DNA of 64,000 bases from Streptomyces albireticuli (GTDB taxonomy: Bacteria; Actinomycetota; Actinomycetes; Streptomycetales; Streptomycetaceae), in NCBI RefSeq assembly GCF_002192455.1, contig NZ_CP021744.1:6295501-6359500 (forward strand), read 5' to 3'. Both the position numbers and the translations under genes were made by a program. This document shows, in pieces, positions 19,401 to 28,375 of the stretch (position 1 is the stretch's first letter; each line of letters opens with the position of its first letter). The notes under the pieces were generated by a model. The model was not told where the DNA came from. It was given only the letters and a program-made list of their open reading frames with translations, and searched no databases.

Positions 19401-20393
19401 ATGAGCAGGGGCCCCGCCGAGGGCTCCGGCGGCCCGGCGGGCCCCCTCGGCGGCCCCGGTGGCGCCGCCCGCCTCGACCTGAACCTGCTCGTCGCGCTCG
19501 ACGCCCTGCTCGCCGAGGAGAGCGTCACCGCCGCCGCGGACCGGCTGGGGCTCTCCGGCCCGGCCATGAGCCGCACCCTCGGCCGCATCCGGCAGGCCTT
19601 GGGCGACCCCGTGCTCGTACGCGCCGGACGTCACATGGTGCCCACGCCGCGCGCCCTCGCCCTGCGTCCCCGGGTCCGGCAGGTCCTCGACGACGCCCGC
19701 GGCCTCTTCACCGCCGAGGCGGAGGCCGACCCGGCCACCCTGGCCCGCACCTTCACCCTCAGCGGGCACGACATCAACATCCTGGCCTTCGGCGCGGCAC
19801 TGCTGCGCCGCGCCCGTGACGAGGCCCCAGGTGTCACGCTGCGTTTCCTCGCCGAGGGGCCCGGCGGCCCGGCGCCGCTGCGCGACGGGGCGATCGATCT
19901 GGAGGTCGGGGTCATCGACCGGCAGGAGCCGGAGATCCGCGTCGGGACGCTGCTCCAGGACCGCATGGTCGGCGTGGCCCGGGCCGGTCACCCGCTGCTC
20001 ACCGGTACCGTCACCCCGCGCCGCTACGCCGCCGCGGGCCACCTCGTGGACTCCCGGCGCGGCAGGCTGTCCGGCCCGGTCGACGAGGCGCTCGCCGCGT
20101 ACGGGCTGCGTCGCCGGGTCGTCGGCACCGTGCCCACCTTCGCCGCCGCGCTCCATGTGCTCGCGGGGACCGATGCCGTCGGGCTCGCCCCCGAGCGGTT
20201 CGGCGCCCCGGCCGTCGCGGCGCTCGGCCTGCGGACCTTCGAGGTCCCGGTGGAGCTCCCTCCGCTCGCCATCGCCATGGCCTGGCACCCCCGCCACGAC
20301 GCCGACAGCGGCCACCGCTGGCTGCGCGGCCTGGTCCGGGACGCGGTGGGCGCGCACGGCACCCCGGGGACCCCCGCGGGCCCCACGCAATGA
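19401..20393 (+). CDS. LysR-family transcriptional regulator
   Basis: This 330-residue regulator has a Gly/Pro-rich 20-residue lead and then the LysR helix-turn-helix. That region reads LDLNLLVALDALLAEESVTA, then AADRLGLSGPAMSRTLGRIR and the usual LVRAGRHMVPTPRA. The periplasmic-binding-protein-like effector domain fills residues about 100-320. The ATG at 19401 is preceded by two short ATGAGCACCCGATGA minimal ORFs (19379 and 19390), an odd duplication that could reduce initiation. It lies upstream of the hydrolase/oxidase pair and may control it. Confidence 0.9.
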   Translation: MSRGPAEGSGGPAGPLGGPGGAARLDLNLLVALDALLAEESVTAAADRLGLSGPAMSRTLGRIRQALGDPVLVRAGRHMVPTPRALALRPRVRQVLDDARGLFTAEAEADPATLARTFTLSGHDINILAFGAALLRRARDEAPGVTLRFLAEGPGGPAPLRDGAIDLEVGVIDRQEPEIRVGTLLQDRMVGVARAGHPLLTGTVTPRRYAAAGHLVDSRRGRLSGPVDEALAAYGLRRRVVGTVPTFAAALHVLAGTDAVGLAPERFGAPAVAALGLRTFEVPVELPPLAIAMAWHPRHDADSGHRWLRGLVRDAVGAHGTPGTPAGPTQ

Positions 20394-20540
20394 ATCGCAC
20401 GTAAAAGACCAAAAGGCGCAACGAATCGTCCACCCACGCGCAACAGTGGTGCCTTGTCGGGCCCCGAGCGCGGACCGTACCGTCAAGGCGTCTTAACGAA
20501 CGCGCTCGTTTCACGAGCACGGCAGGTGGAAAGAGGCCGC

Positions 20541-21344
20541 ATGACGCCGCTGCGTACCGCGCTGTACCAAGGCCCCGCCGGCGTTCCCGCCTCCACCTCC
20601 GACAGCCTCGCCTCGCTCGCCGCCGCCGCCCGCCGGGCCGCCGCCGCCGGGGCCCGGCTGCTGCTCACCAATGAGCTGTACCTCACGGGCTACGCCCTCG
20701 GCCCCGCGGTCCGTGACCTCGCCGAGCCCGCCGACGGGCCGGGCGCCCGCGCGGTGGCCCGCATCGCCGCCGAGCACGGCCTGGCCATCGGCTACGGCTA
20801 CCCCGAGCGCGACGGCGACGGCACGCTCTTCAACTCCCTCCAGCTCATCGGGCCGGACGGGACGAGCCTCGCGAACTACCGCAAGACGCATCTCTTCGGT
20901 GAGTACGAGACCACGTACTTCACACCGGGCTCCGAGCCGGTCGTCCAGGCCGAGCTCGACGGCGTCCGCCTCGGCCTGCTGATCTGCTACGACATCGAGT
21001 TCCCCGAGCCCGTCCGCGCGCACGCCCTGGCCGGCACCGAGCTGCTGCTCGCCCCGACCGCGCTGATGCGCCCGTACGAGATCGTCCCGCAGACGATCGT
21101 CCCGGCCCGGGCGTGGGAGAGCCAGCTCTACCTCGCCTACGCCAACCGCTGCGGCGCCGAAGGGGACTTCTCCTTCGCCGGGCTCAGCTGCCTCGCCGCC
21201 CCCGACGGGACCGTACGGGCCCGGGCCGGTGCAGGTGAGGACCTGATCGTCGCCGACGTCGACCCGGCGCTGCTGAAGGCCTCCCGGGCGGAGAACACCT
21301 ACCTGGACGACCGCCGCCCCGAGCTCTACGGCTCACTCACCTGA
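20541..21344 (+). CDS. Carbon-nitrogen hydrolase (nitrilase superfamily amidase)
   Basis: This 267-residue protein shows the Glu-Lys-Cys triad of the superfamily: NELYLTGYA (Glu about 41), YRKTHLFGEYE (Lys about 115) and LLICYDIEFPEP (Cys about 149). ANRCG follows. The branch resembles aliphatic or aryl amidases and omega-amidases more than true nitrilases. I start at ATG 20541 after GGAAAGAGG; a longer frame to 20454 is unsupported. It is followed 142 bases later by a tryptophan 2-monooxygenase-like flavoprotein, which makes amides from amino acids. A role in hydrolysing that amide (for example phenylacetamide or indole-3-acetamide) is therefore a reasonable inference. Confidence 0.88.
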   Translation: MTPLRTALYQGPAGVPASTSDSLASLAAAARRAAAAGARLLLTNELYLTGYALGPAVRDLAEPADGPGARAVARIAAEHGLAIGYGYPERDGDGTLFNSLQLIGPDGTSLANYRKTHLFGEYETTYFTPGSEPVVQAELDGVRLGLLICYDIEFPEPVRAHALAGTELLLAPTALMRPYEIVPQTIVPARAWESQLYLAYANRCGAEGDFSFAGLSCLAAPDGTVRARAGAGEDLIVADVDPALLKASRAENTYLDDRRPELYGSLT

Positions 21345-21486
21345 CACACCCCCCGTCCCGTCCCGCACGAACCCGCTCGATCCCGCTTGATCCGTCTGAC
21401 ACCCCCCGCCGAGGCGACGCAGCGCAGCGAAGCCCCGTGATGCCCGCTTTCAGAGCCGCCCCCCATTCCGCAGGAGAGTTCAGCCG

Positions 21487-23187
21487 ATGACGTCCATGGT
21501 GCCCACCGCCGCCCACGACGAGCAGTCGGAGCCGGCCCTGCCGCCGATCACGATGTTCGGCCCGGACTTCCCCTTCCCGTACGACGACTTCCTCGCGCAC
21601 CCCGCCGGCCTCGGCCAGATACCCGCGACCGAGCACGGCACCGAGGTCGCGGTCATCGGCGGCGGCCTGTCGGGCATCATCGCCGCGTACGAGCTGATGA
21701 AGATGGGCCTCAAGCCCGTCGTCTACGAGGCGGACCAGATCGGCGGCCGGCTGCGCACCGTCGGCTTCGAGGGCTGCGACCCCTCGCTCACCGCCGAGAT
21801 GGGCGCCATGCGCTTCCCGCCCAGCTCCACCGCCCTCCAGTACTACATCGACCTGGTGGGCCTGGAGACCAAGCCCTTCCCCAACCCGCTGGCCCCGGAC
21901 ACCCCGTCGACCGTCGTCGACCTCAAGGGCGAGTCGCACTACGCCAAGTCCCTCGACGACCTGCCCGCGGTCTACCGCGAGGTCGCGGACGCGTGGAACG
22001 CCTGTCTGGAGGAGGGCGCCGACTTCTCGGACATGAACCGCGCCCTGCGCGAGCGCGACGTGCCGCGCATCCGGGAGATCTGGGCGAAGCTCGTCGAGAA
22101 GCTCGACAACCAGACCTTCTACGGCTACCTGTGCGAGTCGGAGGCCTTCAAGTCCTTCCGGCACCGGGAGATCTTCGGCCAGGTCGGCTTCGGCACCGGC
22201 GGCTGGGACACCGACTTCCCCAACTCCATCCTGGAGATCCTGCGCGTCGTCTACACCGAGGCCGACGACCACCACCGCGGCATCGTCGGCGGCAGCCAGC
22301 AGCTCCCTCTGCGGCTGTGGGACCGCGAGCCGGGCAAGCTCGTCCACTGGGCACCGGGCACCTCCCTCTCCTCGCTGCACGACGGCGAGCCCCGCCCCGC
22401 CGTCACCCGGCTGCACCGCACGGCGGGCAACCACATCACCGTCACCGACGCGAGCGGCGACATCCGCACCTACCGGGCGGCGATCTTCACCGCGCAGTCC
22501 TGGATGCTCCTCTCGAAGATCGCGTGCGACGACTCGCTCTTCCCCATCGACCACTGGACGGCGATGGAGCGCACCCACTACATGGAGTCCTCCAAGCTGT
22601 TCGTGCCGGTGGACCGGCCGTTCTGGCTGGACAAGGACGAGGAGACCGGCCGTGACGTCATGTCGATGACGCTCACCGACCGGATGACCCGGGGCACCTA
22701 CCTCCTGGACGACGGCCCCGACAAGCCGGCCGTCATCTGCCTCTCCTACACCTGGTGCGACGACAGCCTCAAGTGGCTGCCGCTGTCGGCGAACGAGCGC
22801 ATGGAGGTCATGCTCAAGTCGCTCGGCGAGATCTACCCCAAGGTCGACATCCGGCGCCACATCATCGGCAACCCGGTCACGGTCTCCTGGGAGAACGAGC
22901 CCTACTTCATGGGCGCCTTCAAGGCCAACCTCCCGGGCCACTACCGCTACCAGCGGCGTCTGTTCACCCACTTCATGCAGGACCGGCTGCCGGAGGACAA
23001 GCGCGGCCTGTTCCTCGCGGGCGACGACATCTCCTGGACGGCCGGCTGGGCCGAGGGTGCCGTGCAGACCGCGCTCAACGCCGTGTGGGGCGTGATGCAC
23101 CAGTTCGGCGGCGAGACCGACGCCACCAACCCGGGCCCGGGCGACGTCTACGACGAGATCGCGCCGGTGGAGCTCCCGGAGGACTGA
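21487..23187 (+). CDS. Flavin amine/L-amino acid oxidase, tryptophan 2-monooxygenase-like
   Basis: This 566-residue flavoprotein has the dinucleotide-binding fold at residues about 55-85 (VAVIGGGLSGIIAAYELM, then VVYEADQIGGRLRT). It has the substrate-side motif AEMGAMRFPPS and the C-terminal FAD motif GLFLAGDDISWTAGWAEGA. The size and the GAMRFPPS element fit the bacterial L-phenylalanine oxidase/tryptophan 2-monooxygenase group, which converts aromatic amino acids to keto acids or to amides by oxidative decarboxylation. No signal peptide, so it is cytosolic. The upstream amidase and permease/Lrp pair suggest an amino acid catabolic or auxin-type module. The exact substrate is unknown. Confidence 0.85.
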   Translation: MTSMVPTAAHDEQSEPALPPITMFGPDFPFPYDDFLAHPAGLGQIPATEHGTEVAVIGGGLSGIIAAYELMKMGLKPVVYEADQIGGRLRTVGFEGCDPSLTAEMGAMRFPPSSTALQYYIDLVGLETKPFPNPLAPDTPSTVVDLKGESHYAKSLDDLPAVYREVADAWNACLEEGADFSDMNRALRERDVPRIREIWAKLVEKLDNQTFYGYLCESEAFKSFRHREIFGQVGFGTGGWDTDFPNSILEILRVVYTEADDHHRGIVGGSQQLPLRLWDREPGKLVHWAPGTSLSSLHDGEPRPAVTRLHRTAGNHITVTDASGDIRTYRAAIFTAQSWMLLSKIACDDSLFPIDHWTAMERTHYMESSKLFVPVDRPFWLDKDEETGRDVMSMTLTDRMTRGTYLLDDGPDKPAVICLSYTWCDDSLKWLPLSANERMEVMLKSLGEIYPKVDIRRHIIGNPVTVSWENEPYFMGAFKANLPGHYRYQRRLFTHFMQDRLPEDKRGLFLAGDDISWTAGWAEGAVQTALNAVWGVMHQFGGETDATNPGPGDVYDEIAPVELPED

Positions 23188-23210
23188 GCCGCGCGCGAAG
23201 TCCGCTGTGC

Positions 23211-23245
23211 GGGCCCCGCCTTCCCCGCCCGGGAAGGCGGGGCCC
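23211..23245. terminator. Bidirectional terminator between oxidase and DUF5995 gene
   Basis: A perfect 15-bp stem (GGGCCCCGCCTTCCC / GGGAAGGCGGGGCCC) with a CGCCC loop fills the gap between two convergent genes; its right arm abuts the stop of the - strand gene. Confidence 0.85.
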
Positions 23246-23938
23246 TCATCCCAGCGGGGTGAGCAGGCACCGGCCGACCAGTCCGACGCCGGAATCCAGC
23301 CGGTCGGTGAGCTCCTCCGCCACATCGGGCAGCGTCCGCACCGCCCACAGCGCGCGGAACGACGCCCACGCCGCGCCGCGGGCCGCGTCCAGGCTCCAGG
23401 CGCCCACCAGATGCGTCAGCGGGTCGGCGACGTCCAGGACGTCCGGCCCCGGCATCAGCTCCTCGCGGATCCGCCCCTCCATGGCGGCCAGCAGCTCGCC
23501 GATCCGGTCGAAGTCGCCCTCCAGCGCCGTCGGTTCCTTCCCCAGCGCCCGGCAGGTGTCGGCCAGCGCCAGCGCGAGGTCGTGCCCGATGTGGGCGTTG
23601 ATCCCGGCCAGCGCGAACTGGAGCGGCCGCACGGCGGGATGGCCCCGCAGCTGGAACAGCGGCCGCCAGCAGGCGGGCGCCCGGCCGCCCGTCGCGACGC
23701 TGTCCACGGCCGCCAGATAGCGCCCGGCGAACCGCACGTCCAGCTCGGCCGCCGCCGGGCCGTCGGTGAATCCGCCGGACCGCACCCGCCGCCCGATCTC
23801 CTCCGTGACCGCGAGATACACGCGGTTGAACACGGCCACACCGTCCCTCGGCGGCAGCGCCGCCTCCAGCCCCCGCATCCGCGCCAGCACCTCGGCGATA
23901 CCGGTGGGTGCGACGGGCTTCCCCCATGTCATCGTCAT
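23246..23938 (-). CDS. DUF5995 family protein
   Basis: This 230-residue mostly helical protein matches my memory of DUF5995, whose signature is AGINAHIGHDLALAL (residues about 120-135). The function is unknown. Other conserved-looking parts are FNRVYLAVT near residue 45 and FAGRYLAAVD. I start at ATG 23938 because it overlaps the stop of the upstream deacetylase as ATGA, showing translational coupling. A 25-residue upstream extension would lie inside that gene. No signal peptide or membrane segment is visible, so it is probably cytosolic, unlike its secreted partner. Confidence 0.75.
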   Translation of the reverse strand: MTMTWGKPVAPTGIAEVLARMRGLEAALPPRDGVAVFNRVYLAVTEEIGRRVRSGGFTDGPAAAELDVRFAGRYLAAVDSVATGGRAPACWRPLFQLRGHPAVRPLQFALAGINAHIGHDLALALADTCRALGKEPTALEGDFDRIGELLAAMEGRIREELMPGPDVLDVADPLTHLVGAWSLDAARGAAWASFRALWAVRTLPDVAEELTDRLDSGVGLVGRCLLTPLG

Positions 23939-24762
23939 GCACACAGAGTGACATGCGTGTACGGAGCGTAGGGGCTCCGCTCGGTCAGACCGCCCGAACG
24001 GGTGAACGGGCACGGCGTGCCGGTGAAGGCGCGGAGATCGGTGAACCGGTATCCGCGCGCCCGGACGCCGTCGATGACCAGCGGCAGCGCCGCCGGGTCC
24101 AGGGGCGTCCGCTCGTCGAAGCTGCCGACGTGCATCTGGACGACGGCCCCCGGAACCAGCGCGTCCAGGGCCCGCCGGACGGCCTCACGGACCGTCATGC
24201 CGCCCTCGGCGCCGAGGTATCCGTTGGTGTCCGCCGTGAACTCGATGTCCGCGAAGCCCAGCGCGTTCACCGCCGCGATCCCGCGCGGCGTGGTGTCGCT
24301 GTAGGGGAAGCGGAAGAACGGCAGCGGCTCCGCGCGGCCCGCCGCCCGGATCGCCCGGTCCGCCCGCAGCACCTCGGCGGCGATCTCCTTCCGGCTCAGC
24401 TCCCCGAACCTCGGGTGGCTGTACGAGTGGTTGCCGAGCCCGAAACCGGCCGCCGCCATCGCCCGCACCGCCCTCGGGTGCCGCTCGGCGAACTGCCCGG
24501 TCGGGAAGAACGTCGCCGGGACGCCCTCGGCGCGCAGCACCCGGAGAACCTTCGCCAGCCCGGCCTCGTCCCACCCCGCGTTGAACGTCATGGCCACCAC
24601 CCGCTCGTCCGTGGGCAGGCGGCGCACCTCCGTCCCGAAGAGCCGCCCGGCCGCCGGGCCGGGGTGCGTGGAGGCCACCGCCGGCGGGGCCTGCCCCACG
24701 AGGAGCAGGGCCGTGGCGAGGGCGGCGGTCAGGAGCCGGGGGAGCGTGCGGGGAGGTCTCAT
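23935..24762 (-). CDS. Secreted polysaccharide deacetylase (NodB/CE4 fold)
   Basis: The 275-residue product has an N-terminal signal peptide (MRPPRTLPRLLTAALATALL, then LVGQAPPAVAS) and a NodB homology domain. Motif 2 is intact (NHSYSHPRF, metal histidines), motif 3 is FFRFPYSD, and motif 5 is VVQMHVGS. Motif 1, normally TFDDG, reads TFNAGWDE, so the usual catalytic aspartate position holds Asn. Activity may be altered, or Asp may be supplied two residues later. Family members deacetylate chitin, xylan or peptidoglycan; the wall is a likely site here. The gene is coupled to the DUF5995 gene downstream. Confidence 0.85.
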   Translation of the reverse strand: MRPPRTLPRLLTAALATALLLVGQAPPAVASTHPGPAAGRLFGTEVRRLPTDERVVAMTFNAGWDEAGLAKVLRVLRAEGVPATFFPTGQFAERHPRAVRAMAAAGFGLGNHSYSHPRFGELSRKEIAAEVLRADRAIRAAGRAEPLPFFRFPYSDTTPRGIAAVNALGFADIEFTADTNGYLGAEGGMTVREAVRRALDALVPGAVVQMHVGSFDERTPLDPAALPLVIDGVRARGYRFTDLRAFTGTPCPFTRSGGLTERSPYAPYTHVTLCA

Positions 24763-24778
24763 ACCCGGCCAACGCGCG

Positions 24779-24820
24779 CCGCCCCGGGCCGACACGGCCG
24801 AAGCCGGCGGCCCGGGGCGG
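24779..24820 (-). terminator. Hairpin after the uracil/xanthine permease
   Basis: CCGCCCCGGGCC at 24779-24790 pairs perfectly with GGCCCGGGGCGG at 24809-24820. It lies between the permease stop and the deacetylase start on the - strand. Confidence 0.6.
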
Positions 24821-24866
24821 AAGGCCCTGCGGGTTCACGCGAAGGGAGCCGGGAGGAGGCGGGCCG

Positions 24867-26315
24867 TCAGGCCCGGCCCCGCGCGGCCGCGTCGCCCCCG
24901 CCGTCGTTCCCGTCGCCGTTCGCGCCGTCCCCCTCGCGGGCGGGCACGGGGTCGTAGCTGCTCGTGCCCTCGTCCAGCAGGGGCTCCTGCGTCTTGAGGT
25001 GGGCCGGGGCCAGGGCGCGCAGGACGTGGTAGCCGGAGAGGACCACGATCGTGCCGAGCGCGATGCCGCTGAGCTCGAAGTTGCCGCTGACCTTCAGGCT
25101 GACGCCGCCGATGCCGATGATGACGCCCGCCGCGACCGGCACCAGGTTCAGCGGATTGCGCAGGTCGACCTTGTTGTGGACCCAGATCTGGGCGCCCAGC
25201 AGGCCGATCATGCCGTAGAGGATCACGGTGATCCCGCCCAGCACACCGCCCGGGATCGCGGCGACCACGGCGCCGAACTTGGGGCACACGCCGAAGAGGA
25301 GGGCGAAGAGGGCCGCGGCCCAGTAGGCGGCCGTGGAGTAGACCCGGGTGGCGGCCATCACGCCGATGTTCTCGGAGTACGTGGTGTTGGCCGGTCCGCC
25401 GACCGCGGTCGAGAGCATCGTCGCCGCGCCGTCCGCGGAGATCGCGGTGCCCAGCTGGTCGTCCAGCCGGTCGCCCGTCATCTCCCCGACGGCCTTCACA
25501 TGGCCGGCGTTCTCCGCGATCAGCGCGATGACCACGGGCAGCGCCACCAGGATCGCCGACCAGCCGAAGCTCGGCGCGTGCAGCGAGGGGAGCCCGATCC
25601 AGTCGGCCTTGGAGACCCCCGAGAGGTCCAGGCGCCAGTGGTCGACGGCCTCGGTGCCGCCGTTCACCGAGTGGATCTTCCCGAAGACCCGGTCCAGGCA
25701 CCAGGAGAGCGCGTAGCCGAAGACCAGGCCGAGGAAGATCGCCACGCGCGACCAGAAGCCGCGCAGGCAGACCACGGCGAGACCGGTGAAGAGCATCGTC
25801 AGCAGCGCCGTCCACTGGTCCTGCGGCCAGTACGTGCGCGCCGTGACCGGTGCCAGGTTGAAGCCGATCAGCATCACCACGGCGCCGGTGACCACCGGCG
25901 GCATCGCCGCGTGGATGATCCGGGCGCCGAACTTCCGCACCACCAGACCGGCCGCGAACAGCGCCGCGCCCACCACGAAGATCGCGCCGGTGACGGCCGC
26001 GCTGCCGCCGCCCTGGGCCCGGATGATCGCTGCCACGCCGACGAAGGAGAGGCTGCACCCGAGGTAGCTGGGCACCCTGCCGCGCGTCGCGAGCAGGAAG
26101 ATCATGGTGGCGACGCCCGACATCATGATCGCGAGGTTGGGGTCCAGGCCCATGAGGACCGGGGCGACGAAAGACGCGCCGAACATCGCGACCACGTGCT
26201 GGGCGCCGAGGCCCGCCGTCCGTGGCCAGGAGAGCCGTTCGTCCGGTCTGACGACGGCCCCGGGGGCGGGGGTGCGCCCGTCACCGTGCAGGGTCCAGCG
26301 CACGCCGAGGCCCAT
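24867..26315 (-). CDS. Uracil-xanthine permease, NCS2 family
   Basis: This 482-residue membrane protein has the 14-helix NCS2 pattern. Signature pieces are GLGAQHVVAMFGASFVAPVL (TM1, with the conserved QH), YLGCSLSFVGVAA and MPPVVTGAVVMLIGFNLAP. The substrate segment is IALIAENAGHVKAVGEMTG, and VGGPANTTYSENIGVMAATR follows; the Glu and NTT are typical of UraA-like uracil carriers. It would import uracil or xanthine by proton symport. The cytosolic C-terminus is acidic and Gly/Asp-rich (GDGANGDGNDGGGD). The gene is monocistronic by its spacing. UraA-like uracil is the likelier substrate, but this cannot be decided here. Confidence 0.92.
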   Translation of the reverse strand: MGLGVRWTLHGDGRTPAPGAVVRPDERLSWPRTAGLGAQHVVAMFGASFVAPVLMGLDPNLAIMMSGVATMIFLLATRGRVPSYLGCSLSFVGVAAIIRAQGGGSAAVTGAIFVVGAALFAAGLVVRKFGARIIHAAMPPVVTGAVVMLIGFNLAPVTARTYWPQDQWTALLTMLFTGLAVVCLRGFWSRVAIFLGLVFGYALSWCLDRVFGKIHSVNGGTEAVDHWRLDLSGVSKADWIGLPSLHAPSFGWSAILVALPVVIALIAENAGHVKAVGEMTGDRLDDQLGTAISADGAATMLSTAVGGPANTTYSENIGVMAATRVYSTAAYWAAALFALLFGVCPKFGAVVAAIPGGVLGGITVILYGMIGLLGAQIWVHNKVDLRNPLNLVPVAAGVIIGIGGVSLKVSGNFELSGIALGTIVVLSGYHVLRALAPAHLKTQEPLLDEGTSSYDPVPAREGDGANGDGNDGGGDAAARGRA

Positions 26316-26531
26316 GACTGCTCCTGATGTTCGTGGTGGGGGATTCGCCTCATGCTAAGCCGCGGCGGGTGGTGCTCCTCGCCGTCCGGGCGGGACGGCG
26401 GCGCTCGGCGCGTTGCTGCAATCGGGGCAATTGATGGTCCGTACGACTGTATGACCCGGTCCTCGGGATGTTCCGGACCGCTCGCACGGTATGCGTCCGT
26501 TGTCCGACTTCCTGCAACCAGGAGACTAGAT

Positions 26532-26945
26532 ATGCGCAAGCTCGTCGGCCGTACCGCGGCCGCCGCCGTTCTCGCCGCCGCCGCCATCGTCCCGCTGTCG
26601 GGAGTGGCCCAGGCCACCCCCGTGACCCCGGCGGTCCAGGCGTGGGGCCACGACCACGACGGTGACCGTGACCGCGACCACCACCACGGCCACGACCACG
26701 GCCGTCACCACGACCGTGACGGTGACTGCGACGGCCGCGGCGGCTGGGGCGGCCACCGCCACCACGACGGCCGGGGCTGGGGCGGCCACCACGACGACTG
26801 TGACGACCACGGCTGGGGCGGCGGCCACCACCGCGGCGGCTGGGGCTGGGACGACGACGGCTGCGGCCGTCACCACCACGGCGGCGGCTGGGGCTGGGGC
26901 AACCACGGCTTCGGCGGCCTCGGCGGTCTGTTCGGCATCCTGTAA
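26532..26945 (+). CDS. Secreted His/Gly/Asp-rich protein, putative metal binder
   Basis: This 137-residue product has a clear signal peptide (MRKLVGRTAAAAVLAAAAIV, cut near GVAQA-TP). The mature part of about 108 residues is almost entirely His, Gly, Asp, Trp and Arg, with about 21 histidines (HDHDGDRDRDHHHGHDHG and similar) and three cysteines. It ends in a hydrophobic GFGGLGGLFGIL. Such composition suggests divalent metal (Ni, Zn, Cu) or polyphosphate binding outside the cell; this is inference from composition only. The ATG is preceded by AGGAG 8 bases upstream. The low-complexity CAC/GGC runs generate long antisense frames, which are artefacts. Confidence 0.8.
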   Translation: MRKLVGRTAAAAVLAAAAIVPLSGVAQATPVTPAVQAWGHDHDGDRDRDHHHGHDHGRHHDRDGDCDGRGGWGGHRHHDGRGWGGHHDDCDDHGWGGGHHRGGWGWDDDGCGRHHHGGGWGWGNHGFGGLGGLFGIL

Positions 26946-26970
26946 CCGACACTCCCAGGCCGGATGATCC

Positions 26971-27012
26971 GGGCCGTACGGCGGACCCCCCAGTGGGGCC
27001 GCCGTACGGCCC
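26971..27012. terminator. Bidirectional terminator
   Basis: A perfect 14-bp stem (GGGCCGTACGGCGG / CCGCCGTACGGCCC) with an inner CCCC/GGGG pairing lies between the convergent His-rich protein and MFS genes. Confidence 0.85.
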
Positions 27013-27034
27013 GTTCCGCGCGTGGCGCCCGTGC

Positions 27035-28267
27035 CTACGCGTCCGGTGCCCGCGACGGTGCCGGCTTCCCGGCGGTGACCGCACCCGTACGCGCCGGGGT
27101 CCGCAGCACCCCGGCCCCCGCCACCAGCCCCGCCGTCAGCGCCGTGACCAGCCCGAACGACATCGCCAGCGAGCCGGCGCCGGCGATCTGGCCGATCACG
27201 GCGGGGGCGATCAGCCACGAGGTGTAGGTGATCGTCGCGACGCCCGCGATGGACTGGCTCGGCGCCGGACCGCGGCGCCCGGCCGCCGCGAAGGCCAGCG
27301 GCACGACGACGGCGACGCCCAGCCCGATCAGGGCGAAACCCCCGATGGCCTGGACCGGTCCGGTCGCGAGGACCACCAGCAGCCCGCCGGCCGTCGCCAG
27401 GGCGCCGCCCGCCCGTACCGTCCGCACCGGACCGAGCCGCTCGGTCACCGGATCGCCCGCGAACCGGGCCGCGGCCATGGTGCAGGAGAACGCCGTGGTG
27501 CAGGCCGCCGCGAGCCCGGGTCCGGTGCCGACGACGTCGCGGAGGTAGACCGCCGACCAGTCCAGGCTCGCCCCCTCGGCGAACACCGCGCAGAAGGCCA
27601 CCGCCCCGATGGCCAGCGCGGAGCGCGGCGGCAGCGCGAACCGCGGCGGCGGGTGCTCCCCGGCCGCCGCCGGCGGGTCCAGGACGTGCCGGCAGGCGAG
27701 GACACCGAGGACGGCGAGCACGAGGGCCGCGAGCCCGAGATGGATCCGGGCGTCGAGGCCGGTGTGCGCGGCGACGGTGCCCGCGGCCGACCCGGCGAGC
27801 GCGCCGGCACTCCACATCCCGTGCAGCCCCGACATGATCGAGCGGCCCAGCCGCTCCTCCGTCTCCACGCCGAGCGCGTTCATCGCCACGTCCGCCGTTC
27901 CCGACGTGGCCCCGTACACGGCCAGCGCGGCGCAGAGCACGGCCAGGCCGGGGGAGAGCGCGGGGAGCGCGACGGCGGCGCACCACAGGACGAGCAGCCC
28001 GCGCAGCGCGGCCCGCGCGCCGAAGCGGTGCCCGATCCGGCCGGCCAGGGGCATCGCGCAGCAGGCGCCGACCGCGGGGCAGGCTAGGGCGAGGCCGAGC
28101 TCGCCGGCGCCGAGGTCCAAGTGGCCCTGGATCCAGGGGATACGGGTGGCGAAGCTCCCGCTCACCGCGCCGTGCACGGCGAAGACGGCGGCCACGGCAC
28201 GTCTCGCCCGGCGCAGCCGGAGGTCCGGGGGAGCCGTGCGGTCCGTTCGCCTCGCTCTGGTGGCCAT
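27035..28267 (-). CDS. MFS transporter
   Basis: The 410-residue protein has about 12 transmembrane segments, with ATRIPWIQGHLDLGAGELGL after TM1 and PLAGRIGHRFGARAAL as the MFS motif A loop. The pattern resembles the YbjJ/fucose-permease-like branch, whose substrates are mostly unknown. I start at ATG 28267, preceded by GGAAGGAT at good distance; the longer frame to 28339 has a Arg/Gly-rich unsupported extension. The gene lies downstream of the chitinase on the same strand with 108 bases between. Transport of a chitin-derived sugar is possible but not shown. Confidence 0.85.
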   Translation of the reverse strand: MATRARRTDRTAPPDLRLRRARRAVAAVFAVHGAVSGSFATRIPWIQGHLDLGAGELGLALACPAVGACCAMPLAGRIGHRFGARAALRGLLVLWCAAVALPALSPGLAVLCAALAVYGATSGTADVAMNALGVETEERLGRSIMSGLHGMWSAGALAGSAAGTVAAHTGLDARIHLGLAALVLAVLGVLACRHVLDPPAAAGEHPPPRFALPPRSALAIGAVAFCAVFAEGASLDWSAVYLRDVVGTGPGLAAACTTAFSCTMAAARFAGDPVTERLGPVRTVRAGGALATAGGLLVVLATGPVQAIGGFALIGLGVAVVVPLAFAAAGRRGPAPSQSIAGVATITYTSWLIAPAVIGQIAGAGSLAMSFGLVTALTAGLVAGAGVLRTPARTGAVTAGKPAPSRAPDA

Positions 28268-28375
28268 GGACGCGCATCCTTCCGGACGGGGTCCGCGCGG
28301 GTCGAGCCCGCCACGGACCCCGCGGGGTCGCCGCGTCACCCGGTCATGGATGACGCGGCCCGTGAAACGGCCCGC

